A DNA stretch of 64,000 bases from Typha latifolia (lineage: Eukaryota > Streptophyta > Magnoliopsida > Poales > Typhaceae), in the NCBI GenBank assembly GCA_019914945.1, contig CM034104.1, positions 6,388,501 through 6,452,500 of the forward strand, in the 5' to 3' direction. Numbering within the stretch: position 1 is the first letter of the stretch; each line of letters opens with the position of its first letter. A program made the translations under genes and the position numbers. Shown here piece after piece: positions 1 through 12,700 of the stretch. The notes beneath the pieces were generated by a model. That model did no database searches. It worked only from the letters and a program-made list of their open reading frames with translations, and was not told the DNA's origin.

Positions 1-2421
1 CTATTCTAATTTTTATGAGGATTCTAATTATGGATTGTGGATGGATGAGTAAGACATATGATGATTTTGTATAGTGAAAAAGATATTAGGTGATGTAATA
101 TAGATGATTGTAGATTGTATATAGAAAAGAATTTTTGGAATGAGTGGTATGATATATTATGTTTGTAAGATACTTGTGTTAGTAGGTATAAAATTTTAAT
201 TGTACCGACAAGATGGATGATTTAATAGGGATGTGTTTGTCCAATAATATTACTAGAAGATGAACGCCTCGTTTAAATCTTTAAGTTGATGATTACCAAA
301 TAGGGTAATAAGCAAAGGAAATATGACATGAATACAGTTATTGGATTGTGAGTGATGTCAGTAGTTGAGACTTAATGTATGTATTTCTGGATGACACGAT
401 AGTAGGTTTAGTTTAGTAGTTGCTAATTATATGAATATGATTAGATGAAAAGAATGAAAATGAAAGGAATTATATGGAGTAATGATAGTTACTAAGTTAA
501 TAGTCTCATGACATATATGACAGTGAAAGTATATTTTTATTATTAGTTTAGTTTTGGACATTGATTTAGAGGATAAAAATATTATAGCATGACGTTTGTG
601 TGTCTTGGGTGATGAATTTTAATTAAAAATATACAGACTTATTTTTCATGATTATTAGGTGATATTAATGATGTTATAGAAGGATTTTGATGATGCGATA
701 AGATTAAATTGTTCAGTATATGTGGTGCAATTTATATAGAGGATGTGATAGAATATTAAGTTGGGACTCTTGAAGCAATATGAGGTTTAAATGATTTAAT
801 TAAAAATGAGATATGTTAATTTTTAATCATAGATATTAAATTGAGATATTATGTACTTGGACAGGTTAGTTGTTTCGACGATACTAATTGGAGAGATAAT
901 TTGATTGAGTTATTCATAGAACCTATAGATGTGATTATTTATTATGACTGATAGATGATTTAGAAGTTGATCTAATTGCTTCATAGGACGGTAATGAAGG
1001 GAATACAGAGGGCTATGATATTTCATATATAGTGTATCAATGAATGTTTATTATACCGCTAGATGATAAACAAATAATGATATATAAGAAAGTGATTATA
1101 TTAGTATTTGTTTAACCGTTGGCTTCCATGTTCGATTATTACTAAAGGTTATTGAGCGAGACTTTTAGAATGATGGTCATGGCTGTAAGTGTACATGAGT
1201 GTATCTGTCGAGATATTGAAGAGATTATTGGATTAATTAGTAGAACTCAGTAGATAGTCTTTGGATCTCAATATCGATATCATTAAGTGATATTTTGGTG
1301 GATATACTAGTAGTGATAGTAATTAAATAGATAATGATCAAACTGAAATTATGTGAATCGAGGAATAAATAGTTTGGATACAGAAATGATTGATGGAAAG
1401 ATCATTATAAAGTTTATCATGTATGTTGCTTGAGATAGTTTAAATTTAATCTTTCAGATATTACAGATTAAGAAGGAAGATAATGTGGAGAATCAGAAGG
1501 GTGTATAAATTCGTTTGACGTTGCATTATGATTAACATTGATAGATTGGAGTTGATGAACTGTATGTTAGTTTGAAGAATGTATTATGAATACAAGTTGA
1601 TATTGTAATCTTATATAGATAGGTGTGATATCCTATATTGATTTATTTCGTAATTTCTATAATAGTTTAAGCATATGAGTAGTACACTTTAAATAAAAGA
1701 GTTTGTGCTATCGCCTAAATTTTATTAGGAAATCGGATGATGTTGAGTATGTTTAGATTAGTGACATTATTTGTCTAGAAAGAGAAGCATGAATTAAGTA
1801 TTTCGGATGTTTTTGAAATAACTTGTATTTATCGTTCTATCTAATATTAGTGATAGTATTGAGCGATAATAGTTTAATGCATGTTTGAGATCGGAGTATA
1901 TATGCCATAGATTTTTTAGATAATTTATTTAAATAAGTTGTATTATATTATTATAGGTAATTGTGTCATTTCATTATTATATGGTTGCAGTTTAGCAGGA
2001 GAAGTGATAGATTTGGACAGGTTTAGGTACCTTGGAGTATAACATGATGCAATTAATTGATGTCAACACTTTCTATACTTTAGTATTAGTGTATGCGATT
2101 AGTTAGCAAAAAAAATATTCTTTGTTAAGGACGAGTATTATTATAAATATTTTTCTAGAACTAATGTTTGCATAACGATAGTGCAATTACCGGATTGGCT
2201 TGGATTTAGAAAATTGATTCTTATATTGAGATTATTTTTGATTGTGAAAAATTAGGAGTTAGGGATTAGAGAGCAGTAAATGATGTACGAGTTATGGATC
2301 TAAAGGAGTTATATTAGGATTGTTGATTTGTGGAGAAAGTCGTCAGACCAATAATGTTGATTTTGTGTTTTAGTATGATCTAAATTTTGAGGTCAAAATT
2401 TTTTATAGGGGGGAAGGAAAA
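1..2421 (+). mobile_element. Internal region of a non-coding LTR element (LARD-like, copy A)
   Basis: No coding frame of any size is seen on either strand. The sequence matches the + strand from about 51945 to 53797 (copy C) and the reverse complement of roughly 42250-43975 (copy B); for example the words around 40-60 recur near 51985 and, inverted, near 43560. It ends in a purine tract at about 2407-2421 followed at once by TGTAATAACC, the start of an LTR. The sense strand is very poor in C: I count 8 C against 57 G in bases 1-240. The left part of the element lies outside the window. Compared with copy C it carries extra sequence around 1165-1840. I infer a non-autonomous LTR retrotransposon whose proteins come from a relative. 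Confidence 0.7.
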
Positions 2422-2895
2422 TGTAATAACCTAGAAAAATAAATAAATAAATAATAATAATAATAATATAATAATGCATATATTAAATAAATAAATAAGA
2501 GACAAAAAGAAAAAAATTTAAAAAAATAAAATAAATAATTTTGGTGTTGTGGGCGCACGTTGAGGGCGCCACGTGCACCCACAACCGCCGGCCCGGCCAA
2601 GCCGTCTCTCTCTCTATCTTACGCGTTCTCTCTCATTCTCCCTCTTACCCTCCTCTCTGTCTCTTTCTCTAGCACCTCTCTCTTTCTCTCCTTCTCGCTG
2701 ACGACTTCTCGCCTTCACCGTCGTCGCCGCCGCACCCTTCACCGTCTCTCTCTCTCTCTATAGCTCTCTCTCTCTCTAACTCTCTCTAACTCTCTCTCTC
2801 ACTCTCTCTTACCCTCCTCTCTCTCTCTCTATCACCTCTCTCTTTCTCTCCTTCTCACCGACGGCTTCTCGCCGTCACCGCCGCACATCTTCACC
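2422..2895 (+). mobile_element. Start of 3' LTR of LARD-like copy A, truncated
   Basis: Begins TGTAATAACC directly after the purine tract, like the LTR starts at 40983 and 53798. It then has an A/T-rich stretch, a GC-rich stretch around 2550-2600 like those at 41040 and 57290, and a long CT-rich stretch (2606-2860) that resembles a pyrimidine-rich promoter or leader. Homology to the family stops near 2895, where copia coding sequence starts, so only about 0.47 kb of an LTR near 3.2 kb is left. The short open frames here are CT-repeat artefacts. Confidence 0.65.
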
Positions 2896-4803
2896 GCCTC
2901 TGCCATCTCCAAATATCACAACTCCCCTTTCATGCTCTTCTAAATTAGAAAATAAAGATTTGTCGCCCGACATATGTCTTGAACAGTCACTGTCTAATAT
3001 ATCATATGTCAGAATTTAAAGCTTTCAAGGCAGTATGCACAACATAACATTTCAAGTCACTTTTCTTGACCCATATGGCCTTTGTCTTCACCCCATAAAT
3101 GAAGGCACTCCTAGGTTTTTGTAAAAAATTGCAATGAGGTCAAATATGCCCTAGAATGCCACATTGAAAGCATGTCGGAATAAACCCTTCTTTACTCACC
3201 TTTTATTGAGGAGTATGTCTAAAGTTTACCTTTTGCGTCGTTGAAGATTTACCAGTTTGTTGATTCATCTTCAGTTTAGAGACATTCATCCAGGATTGCT
3301 TTGTAAATACGGTTAATGAGCTCAGGTTTCCTTCCTTTTGTATACCCGCAGAAATAAAGACAGTTTTGTTATTATTTGAATTACCAGTGTATCCAACTCC
3401 ATACCTCTCTTTTCCAAAAATCTGAGCGTTTAAAATCTCGTCAAGTTTGTTCTTCTCTTTAAGAAATGTCACTTCCTTCTGCAATCGCTCTAGTTCAATT
3501 TCATCAGCCTTCATCTTATCGTTTGCATCGTCAAGTTGTTGAATAAGGTTTTGGACACGTTTAAGTTCCAGTTTGTACTTCTCATCAAATTGATTTCTTT
3601 ATGGTTCGATTACCTTGAGTCGTTGAAAAAATTTAAGATTGCTCTTCTTGAGTTTAAATGACTCCAAGTACAAATCATCATAGGCCTTTTGTATTTCTAA
3701 TTCTTCTTCTTCAGCTGGTAACACATCCTATTCATATGTACTATCAAAATCAACAACAGAGTCAGTATTAAAAAGAGAGGAGACAAAAGCTACAAAGTTC
3801 TCTTGGTCTTTCTCAGAATCTTCATCAGATTCATCTGAGTCATCCCAAGTGACTTTCGTAGCTTTACCCTTCCTCTTAAGACGATTAGGGCATTTTTGTG
3901 CGATGTGTCCAAACCCATAACATTAAAAACATCAAACTTTATTATCAAAATTTTTATTTTTCTGTTTCAAATTGTTGTTGCTCACCCTAGTATTCGAACT
4001 CACAGGATTCTTTTTTTTACAAAGGCTTTGTTTTTCTCAGTTTTTTAGGATTTAACTTGTTTGGCTTCTGAAAAAATTTATTTAACTTTTTAACTAACAT
4101 AGTCAATATCTCAACATCTAAATCACTTTCATCATCAGACTCCTATAAATTTTGTTCAATAGTGGTTAAGGTCATACCTTTGGACTTCCTAGGTTTTGAA
4201 AGGCTGGACTCAAATATTTGTAGGTTTCCTACCAACTATTCAACCTCAATGTCTTACTTTCCTCAATAGCTGTAACTTTCACCTAAAATATTTCTGGAAG
4301 AGACCTAAGAATCTTACAAACAATTCTGTTTTCATGAATTTTCTCTCCTAAGTTGAAATTGGAGTTGACTATATCACTCAGCTTTACATAGAACTCATCA
4401 AATGTCTCATTCTCTTCTATTCATAGAGTTTCAAAACTAGTAATCAACCTCTGAAGTTTCGAAAGTTTTACAGCCATGGTTCCTTCATGAGTAGTTTCTA
4501 AGATCGTCAATGCTTCTTTTGCTATCTCACAAGTAGAAATTCTTCTAAATTCTTCTAAATTTTTTCGAGGAAACATAACTAAAAATTGTATTTATTGTCT
4601 TGATATTCCATCCAACTTTTTCATAATCTGCCCTATCCCATGACTACATCGGTTTCTCAACAAGCTTATCATTCACCATGTACATTGGTGCACTCCAACC
4701 GTTCACTACGGCAATCCATACTCGCTTATCTATAGAAATCAAGTAAGCTCTCATTCTAGCTTTCCAATATCCTTAATTTGATCCATCTGGAATAGGTCTA
4801 ACG
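2896..4803 (-). pseudogene. Ty1/copia gag-protease remnant
   Basis: Read on the minus strand from about 4800 down, the sequence is a copia gag polyprotein of the UBN2 type: a start region with WKARMRAYLISID-like sequence, a middle with LSDIVNSNFNLGEK and ILRSLPEIF, then a CX2CX4HX4C zinc knuckle near 3880-3925 followed by an acidic stretch, then a coiled region (103 codons open at 3203-3514). A second knuckle-like motif (CFQCGILGHI...C) lies near 3130-3175, and a copia protease motif, LDSDCSRHMSGDK, near 2985-3025. Integrase, RT and RNase H are absent because the remnant ends where LTR A begins. Many stops and frameshifts make it dead. Family assignment is firm; clade is not determined. Confidence 0.82.
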
Positions 4804-4805
4804 CT

Positions 4806-5040
4806 TGCGCTCACGTTCGAACGCGCTTGTGAATTCTGCTCTCTGTCTGTGCAAACGCCAGCGTTCGCGTTCGAACACGCTTGTGAACGCTGCTCTCTGT
4901 CTGTGCAAACACGCTGTGAACTTGAAAACTTTTTCTCCTTTGATCTTGCTATTCTTCAAACCAAATACTTTCTAGATTTGTATAAATGCTCATGTACATG
5001 TATAAAAATACTTAGAATATTTTGTACATAATTGCCAACA
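4806..5040 (-). mobile_element. Partial copia LTR adjoining the gag remnant
   Basis: On the minus strand it starts TGTTGGCAATTATGTAC at 5040, a usual copia LTR beginning, and runs straight into the gag frame near 4803 with no primer site, so the LTR and leader are deleted. It holds two units of about 54 bp starting at 4815 and 4869, each with TTCGAACRCGCTTGTGAA followed by CTGTCTGTGCAAAC. A similar module occurs in a gypsy LTR near 55600-55765. Confidence 0.5.
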
Positions 5041-5916
5041 CTTAAAACCTAGCAGAGCCAACAATAAATGTAGTGCAATTCAGGTTCGAGTTTAGGGCCA
5101 TACCTTTGTCATGGACTTGTATTTGATTGCACTCCATAGCACGAACATCGTATTAGGGATACAGTGGTTGTAGAGCCTTGGGCCTATGACCGTTGATTTT
5201 AGTTAGATGTGCCTCACCTTCAAGCACAATTGTAGATGGGTCCGATTGGATGGAGCGCGTCCACAATCGGGCAACACCTTGCAACCTCTCTTGGGGTTGT
5301 CTAGCCACAATGACGATGCTTTTATGATGCAGTTGGTCATTCAAGATGAAGATATTAAGCGTTCTAGCTGATTTGCAGAGTTTGTTACAGGAGTATGCGG
5401 CTTTTTTTGAAGAGCCGAAGGGATTGCCATTGGTATGAGATGCATATCACTGCATTGAGATCGTACCAGGAGCAAGGCCAGCTAATGTGAGACCTTATAG
5501 GTACCCTCAAGTACAAAAGGAGGAGATTACATGAATGGTGAAGGAGATGCTCACATAAGGGATTATACAGCTTAGCCGCAGTGCATATTCTTCCCCCAAT
5601 TTGTTGGTGTAGAAGAAAGATAGTAGGAGATTTTGTGTCGATTATAGGGCACTGAACTCTATTATAGTCAAGGACCGGTATCCTATTTCGGTAATTGAGG
5701 AGCTACTTAACGAGTTAGCAGGGGCTACATATTTCAGCAAGCTCAACTTACCCGCTGGTTACTATCATATTCGAGTGCATCCAGTAGATGTGCACAAGAC
5801 CGCCTTTTGGACTCATGATAGCAACTATGAGTTCTGAGTTATGCTTTTCATCCTAACAAACGCTCCAGCGATGTTCCAAGCTTGATGAATAATGTGTTCT
5901 GATCACTCCTTTAAAT
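5041..5916 (+). pseudogene. Ty3/gypsy protease-reverse transcriptase fragment
   Basis: The + strand encodes a gypsy protease tail (MDLYLIALHSTNIVLGIQWL then SLGPMTVDFS, about 5110-5200), then RT: a proline/arginine-rich entry (NVRPYRYPQVQKEEI, near 5490-5535), FCVDYRALNSI near 5630, ATYFSKLNLPAGYYHIRV near 5725, and NAPAMFQA near 5860. Several in-frame stops and a frameshift near 5884 are present. The catalytic YxDD region and everything after it is missing: the match stops at the LTR-like repeat that begins at 5918. Confidence 0.8.
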
Positions 5917-5917
5917 G

Positions 5918-6690
5918 TTATGAACCATATTTGGAATGATCCGTCCGTAGGATAATCCTGAGATTTTGATGGGTAGTAATCTCAGAAGTTCCGGATCTAA
6001 TGGATTTAGAATGAAGTCAATCAGAGATTTGGATGAAAAGTTATGGTTAAAATAGTGGAGCAAAGTCGAAGTAGAGCAGAATAGTAATTAACTGATGTTG
6101 TGACGGTCGTCGGAGGGTGGTGGACAGCTAAGAGTGGTGGTGGATGGCCGTAAGATAGGGTGGCTGGTGGTGGTGGAAGATGGCTAGGGTTTGAAAGGTC
6201 GGGATGCTTCTACGGCTATGATCTACTCCTAGAAAAATAAATATGATCTAACGGCTACGGTAAAAGATAAGGATGAAAATAATAACTTGGCTAAACTCAG
6301 ATTCCTTCAATGATAATCAATTAGGGCTGCACTCCACATATTTATAGAGGCTAACCCTAAATCAACTTTTATTATAATTTGCCTTATTAACTTATATTAA
6401 AGATAAATATGACCTAGAAATAAACATGACTTAGCTAAATCAGCCTTTCTTATCTTTCATGGAATGTTTCTTTATTCCGCCAGAGATAGAGTCCTAATTT
6501 GGAGAAACCTTGGATACAAAAGTTATAGATCAGGACGTCATCGATCTTCTCCAAGTGGTTTCATAATATTAGGACTACTTTTGAATATATGTAGAATATT
6601 TTCCTAAGACTATGCATAAGTTAACTAAACTGAACTTAGCTAATTAAATAAACTCTAACCTACTTAGACTCTAATTAAACTACATAAGCA
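5918..6690 (-). mobile_element. LTR-like repeat related to 39588-40172
   Basis: Starts TGTTATGAACCATATTTGG and resembles 39588 onward (TGTTAGAACCAGATTTGG), with shared blocks including a G-rich stretch near 6100-6180 and AAAAATAAATATGATCTAACGG near 6230. On the minus strand there is a TATAAATATG box near 6345, which supports a minus-strand LTR, as does the gypsy tail beside the 39588 copy. The right edge is uncertain because similarity fades after about 6400. It is probably a solo or partial LTR inserted in the RT fragment to its left. Confidence 0.45.
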
Positions 6691-6705
6691 GAATAAATAA
6701 GGAAG

Positions 6706-7812
6706 ATGACATCAACAAGGAGACCTATGGAGAGCACACCGACAAGGGAAGATTCAATCCACGATGACCCTAACTGTGAGGCCGATTTCTTTAGAGCGAC
6801 CACGGCAGGATTGAGTCAACTAAGGTCCATGGGTGTGAATATGGGCTTAGCGGATGAACTTAGGGGCATATTCCAAATATTGCTGCATATAGTTGATGCA
6901 ATTCAAAAGGATCACAATGATTTTAAGGAATATATAATGAATCGATTAGGTTCATCATCTCCTCGACGATGATCGGAGCCTCAAGAAGGACCAGCAGTGG
7001 GACCTCATTGAATCGATACCCCATAGGTCCAGGTGCGTCATGTGAGTATCAATGATCCCCTCTTACCTATGCCTACACATCATCTCCCACCTCCATTACA
7101 AAACTCAAGACCGGCGATGGTGGAAACGGAGAGGCATGCGGCACCGGTGAACTTCGTCGATGAGGAGGATTGGCACTTTGAGGATGAGATTGATCTCTTT
7201 GGAGATGGTGATGGACGTGCTCGGGGATTTAGAGAAGGTGATCAACATGCACTAAGGTTTAGACATGAACTAAGGATCTTTCGCGAACCCGACGATGCTA
7301 TTTAGGGGATAACCGCACGCTTGGACTTTCCAAAATTCTAAGGCGGTGATCCAACGGATTGGGTGTTTCAAGTTGAACAATATTTTGATTGTCAAGGTAC
7401 AGCAGAAGATGCAAAGGTCCAGATAGCAAGCTTTCACCTTCAAGGAACGGCATTTCATTGGTATAGATCGGTTATTCGTGGTGAAGGATTTACCGGATAG
7501 GCTGATTTTTGTAGGAGGACTACACGCAGATTTGGGACAGCGGCATGTGAAGATTTTGCTGCCACACTAAGCAAAATGGTTCAGAGGACGACCGTATTGG
7601 AGTACCAAGCTGAGTTTGAAAGAGTTAGTAGTTGTTGTAAGCCACCTTGGCCCGAACCAACATTGATGAGCATATTTATTTCAGAGCTGCGGGATGAGAT
7701 ACAGGCGGATATTCGTGCTCTTTGTCCTACTACTCTTGAGGAAGCTTTTGAGAAGGCTGTGAGGATGGAGCAAAAGTATAAGGCTCTAAAGATGACAGCG
7801 AAAACCAATTAG
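6706..7812 (+). pseudogene. Ty3/gypsy gag remnant
   Basis: One reading frame runs from the ATG at 6706 to the TAG at 7810-7812 without a frameshift, broken only by nonsense codons at about 6970, 7008, 7023, 7303, 7339 and 7498. The C-terminal half is a retrotransposon gag (capsid) domain: GGDPTDWVFQVEQYF near 7345, FHLQGTAFHWYRSV near 7433, then the TVLEYQAEFERVSS helix near 7590 and a TLEEAFEKAVRMEQKY region near 7730. No zinc knuckle, protease or pol follows. Several of the stops could come from one C-to-T change in CGA, CAA or CAG, as expected for methylated, decaying DNA. Its LTR is not clear. Confidence 0.75.
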
Positions 7813-8456
7813 GGCAGCTAACAACTTAGCAAAGTTTGCAATTGTAAAGCGGGTAGCAAAGTGTGGATAGATCCACCGCCCGACTTCCATTGTAATCTGC
7901 TTTCTCTTCTGAATGAGCCCATGGTCTAATTTTTAAAAAAATAAAATAAAAATACGCCGCATATTTCCACTGATCAAGGGAACAGAATTACGCACAACCA
8001 CTACGGTTGTAAGACTGAGTTCGTATGCCTGGCCATATATCCGATCCTTAATTCACGACCTCACCGCCGAACCTTCGGACGTGGATCGTTTACCTTTGCT
8101 CATTGCTTGTTTCTTTCCCTCAATCAATAACTCCTCCAAAAACTTCCCAAACCTATGGATATCATATGTTGGGGAATTAATAGTGGCTGCCTTCTGGATT
8201 CAAAGTTATCTTCTATCCAGATATTAACGCTTGCCTCGATTAATCATCCTCGCGCGACCCAAATCCTATCCTACCGGTAAACTCCCGAACTCGCTCAACG
8301 CCTCCGAAGGTGAGGGAGATTCATATGTTTTGCTAGTTTTTTGTATCACTTGAACATTGGAAGCTATTCAATTTAAAGTTGAAATCGCTACTAGTATTGT
8401 TTATTCCTGATGTAATATTTGTGCTCAAAGGCGCTTAAATATTGGGTTCTTCTTTG

Positions 8457-8460
<4 letters not shown>
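7813..8460 (+). promoter_or_regulatory. Upstream region and possible untranslated first exon of the WD40 gene
   Basis: Between the gag remnant and the GA microsatellite there is unique-looking sequence with no element signature. Its 3' part (about 8000-8309) is GC-richer and ends CTCCGAAG|GTGAGG, a good splice donor at 8310. I infer that this is a non-coding first exon spliced to an acceptor upstream of the ATG at 9344; CACGGTGCAG ending at 9276 is a candidate. No convincing TATA box is seen. Transcript data would be needed to place the start. Confidence 0.3.

Positions 8461-8543
<83 letters not shown>
8461..8543. repeat. (GA)n microsatellite, about 41 units
   Basis: Uninterrupted GA dinucleotide run of about 83 bases, lying about 0.8 kb upstream of the WD40 start codon and, if the donor at 8310 is real, inside a leader intron. 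GA tracts near plant start sites can bind BBR/BPC GAGA-binding factors (established knowledge); any role here is inference. The flanks at 8544-9343 show no other feature apart from possible leader exon sequence after 9276. Confidence 0.95.
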
Positions 8544-8546
<3 letters not shown>

Positions 8547-9343
8547 ACAATTGCCATTTAATCTATGTTATTGTTGTTTTCTTTGATTTATGAGAAGTCT
8601 TTGAACTCTAGATTTAACATTTTTAAAAACTTGGCTCTGTGTTCGTTCTGCTTCAGCTTGACTTTTGATGATAGAATGCGGTTGGTAGCGAGATATGGGA
8701 AAGTGAAATGAGTTGGGATGTTTCGGAAGTTATTTTTTTCAGTTATAAAAATTATGCTTCTTTGAATCAAATAAGGTAAATTCTATGATTTGTAATTGGA
8801 ACAAGAAAAAGAAAGAAAACAAAGATGTGCTTGTGTTCTTGTTCTTTCTACTTGTACACCTTCAACTTTTTTGATCTTGTCAACAAGCTGCTTTTACTTT
8901 CAGAGTCAGTGCGCAGCAAATATCAGTAAGCTTCGGCTGGTTTCAATTAAGAGTCCAATCAATTTGGAAAGGCAATTGACATCTGCAAGCTTAGAAACAG
9001 ATTAAGTATAATTTAGCTTCATTTGTTTTGAAATGAATTAAAGTTGACAATTCATGACAATTCCAACCTTTATTTCTGAAATCACATCAAATCCCAACAA
9101 AGTATTGGAAAAGTGTATTCGAAGAAAATAGGAATTGAAATCCGTCCAATTTAATGATTAGACGTTTCATTCTTTCTGCAAATACATGCTATATCTTAAC
9201 TAACTATCACTGAAAATTCAATTTTTAGGCTACTATCGACTATCAAAAGTTAGCCAGCAATATTGTCACGGTGCAGGGCTGGCAAAATTTGAATTTTTGA
9301 AGATTTGATTCCTATTAAGTGACGTCTTCTGCCAAAGAGGGCT

Positions 9344-9730
9344 ATGGGTTATGGTATGAGTAGGATGGAGACAGACTATGTCTACAATTGTGAGCAGATT
9401 GATGATGGAGCTTGCTCGAGAGAAAGTAATCATGAACTTTTCAGATTAGATAATGAAATTTTTCATCTCACCCGACTTAGATCAAAACCTAGTGAATGTA
9501 CCTGTAAGGGCATTGGTATCGGCCGGAATATGCCAATATCAACAACCAGGATGTTGTCAGGTAGAGAGGTTAATTGCTCTGGAAAAGGGAAATTCTCTTC
9601 AGCTGATTGCTCACATGTTCTTGGTCATTATTTGCCTGTCAATGGTCCAAGGCTGATCGATAAAATGGACACACGAGCATACGTTTCTCAGTTCTCTGCA
9701 GATGGATCACTTTTTGTTGCTGGATTTCAG
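9344..9730 (+). CDS. LEC14B: WD40 gene coding exon 1 (residues 1-129)
   Basis: Holds the family N-terminus: [10 protein letters not shown], an acidic linker, then [28 protein letters not shown] and the first beta strands ending VAGFQ. The donor is CAG|GTACTT. This ATG is chosen because the downstream residues match the conserved LEC14B start. Confidence 0.93.
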
Positions 9731-12700
9731 GTACTTTCATCTTGGACATGCAACAGTAACATTTTACATTGGATGGGGAATATTTAATGTAACATAGAAC
9801 TATATTTTTTTGTCACAGATCTAACCAGTCATTGGTTTCCTTCTTGTGATTTTATTACTAATCAGGGTAGCCACATCAGGATATATGATGTAGATAATGG
9901 ATGGAAATTGAAAAAGGATGTCCTTGCAAGAAGATTGCGATGGACGATAACAGATACATCCCTTTCTCCTGATATGCACTATCTTGTAAACTTCCAGAAA
10001 ACTTCAATGAATATATGCTTCTTTTATTATCTTGTTTTGAGTAATATGTCCCCTATCCTATTGAAAGGCCACAAAATAATGACTAGTCATTCATAGAAAT
10101 AAACAACTTATGCTGTTATTTCTCTCATAGTATAATTTCTTAGCTGTCAATAGTTTTGCAGTTCAAATGCAACGTATTATTTTATCTCTTGGTTAGTATA
10201 ATGCAAATGTGACCATTGGGTACACACTGAGATGAGATCTTGAACTTACTCTGGCAACATCTCCTTCAAAAAGACACATATGCTTAGACATCTGCATTTA
10301 GTTGGATATTATTTGCTTTATGATATCTTCGATTCCTCTTATCAATACCACTAAATTAGTGATGAAGAGAAAATTTCTTGCAAGAGGATACTGAATGTTG
10401 GTCATGGATACCTATTCAAATCCATTATATTTAGAACCAAAATATTTGACTATGTATTCCGAAACAATCATTCCTTTTGGTGAATCACGGATGAGATGTG
10501 CAATAAAATATAGTTGCAGCATGATGTTTTAAACATATAATCATTTTGTTTTTTGCTCTTCTGCATGACCAGGTGGCAATTTCTATTAGGATTTAGGATA
10601 TCATAATATTACTTTTAGACAAGTTATTAGCAGCTAAACTTTTCCTTTGTTGGCTAAATGATATCCTATGTCCAGCCTTACCTTGTCAAGCATCAATATT
10701 GATAATTATCAATCATTAGATCTTATTTTGCCATGCAATGTACTTGTAATATCCGGTGAAGCATTTTTAATGATAACCACTGTTAAAAACTGCAGGTATA
10801 TTCCAGCATGTCACCTGTTGTTCACATTGTCAATGTTGGAACTGATGCAAAGGAATCACATGCTAATATTACTGTATGTTAGTTACCTTCTCTATAGACT
10901 CTGATTTTCCCAACACAATTTTAAGTCCATGATGCCAATTTTCTTAAATGTTCTTAACACTTTACCCAACTCAGCATTTCTCTTATAATCTTATAGATTA
11001 TTCCCGATGTACAAGGACATCTTCATTTCTTTGATTTAGATTTCACAACTACTAGGAGGCATGTTTGTTTGTGCTGAACTTAATAACCTCTATTCATGTG
11101 AAAAAATTTTTGGTGGATGCCACCTAAATAAAAGAGAGTGTTCTACATTCTAATAGGAGTTGCTGATTTGTCAAGGAAAAACATCATCATGTTTTAAGTT
11201 TTTACTTAGAACAAGCGTTGTTGCTTTGTTAGGGAAAAGATCATTGTCTTTTGAGTTTTAACCAAGGTTCAAAAAACTTGGATCGAGATCGAGATTGTCC
11301 TTCTAAAAAAATGATATGTATTGGCCAGATCGGTCGCCAGATCGGATTGGATTTTTTTAATTACATAAAATTCTAAATATTATTTTAAAATGTAGATTTT
11401 TTTTTAAATTTAGAAAACATGACAAGTGACAGATAAAGAAACAAAATGCTAAACCTTAATGGTTATTGGCTTATTGGAGGCTTTGGAGTATCACTTGACC
11501 CATGTCGATTGTCATGCACCCCTGTAGGCAAGCACGTGCTAGTTGATATGGGACGTGCCAACTGACACTACTAACTAGGGGTGGCAATCGGGTTGGGTTA
11601 GCCTGGTTCGAGTTCGGGTCAGGTCAAGATAGTATTAACACGAACACGACCCGTTTAATAAATTGGTCAATTTTTCTATACACGAACACTGCCCTTTTAT
11701 TAAACGGGTAACATGACATTACTCATTTAACCCATTTAATAAACGGATTATATTTTTTGTACAACCCATTTAACCCCATTTAACCCGGATAATAAACATG
11801 TTATATTTTTTATTCAACCCATTTAACCTGACAACCCATTTAACCCGTCCATACAACCTATTTAACCCGTCTATATAATCCATTTAACTTGTTTACATCC
11901 ATTTAACCCATTTACACAACAATACCCATTTACAAAGACAAAAAAAAAATCACACAATTACACAAATCTAGCAAATTTACATTATTACGAGAATATTTAG
12001 TAAAACTAAATTCAAATTGGCTTAGCTTTCAGTGGGGGTCATTGTCAGAGTTGGCGAAGCGGTAGTGGTGGAGGCAAGGCTCCAGGAGCTGGCTCCTATG
12101 GAGGCGAGCACCAGATTTGCCGAGAAAGACGAGGCGGGAGAGGCAGTCGGTGTGGTCGGAGACAGAGAGGTGGTTGGAGGAGAGTAAATGTACCAAAGAG
12201 AGGAAGGGAGGACATGCGGAGACAGGGATGGAGGCACCGCAACAGGCAGCAGATAGTCGCGGAAGGCAGAGACGGTGAGCGAAGACACGACGGCAGGCGG
12301 AGAAGGGGAGTGGATACGACAACGCCGCGGCAGGTAGAGACGGGGAGCGTAGACGTGGCGGCAAGCGATAGACGAGGAGCGGAGACGACAGCATCGTGGT
12401 AGGTGGAGATGGGGAGTGAACACGCGACGACAGGTGGTCGCGTCTAGAGAGATGGGGGAGAAATTTTTTTCTCCTTTTGAAAGGTTGAGGCGGCTGGAGA
12501 GTGGAGAGATTGAGATTTTAGAGAGAGGATTAGATTAGGGTTTTTAGTTACTTATATATATATATATACAACCCATTTATTAAACGGGTTAGGCGGGTTG
12601 ACCCGTTTACATCTCGAACTCGATTATATTAAATCCAAACCCGATTAAGAGTCGAGTTATCGTGTCGGGTTATCTGGTCAGGTCAAATTTTGCCACGCCT

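Noticed and set aside
12022..12423. Overlapping frames of 133, 121 and 62 codons
   Set aside because: Inside the GC-rich middle of the hAT MITE 11576-12701; no recognisable domain and both strands are open.
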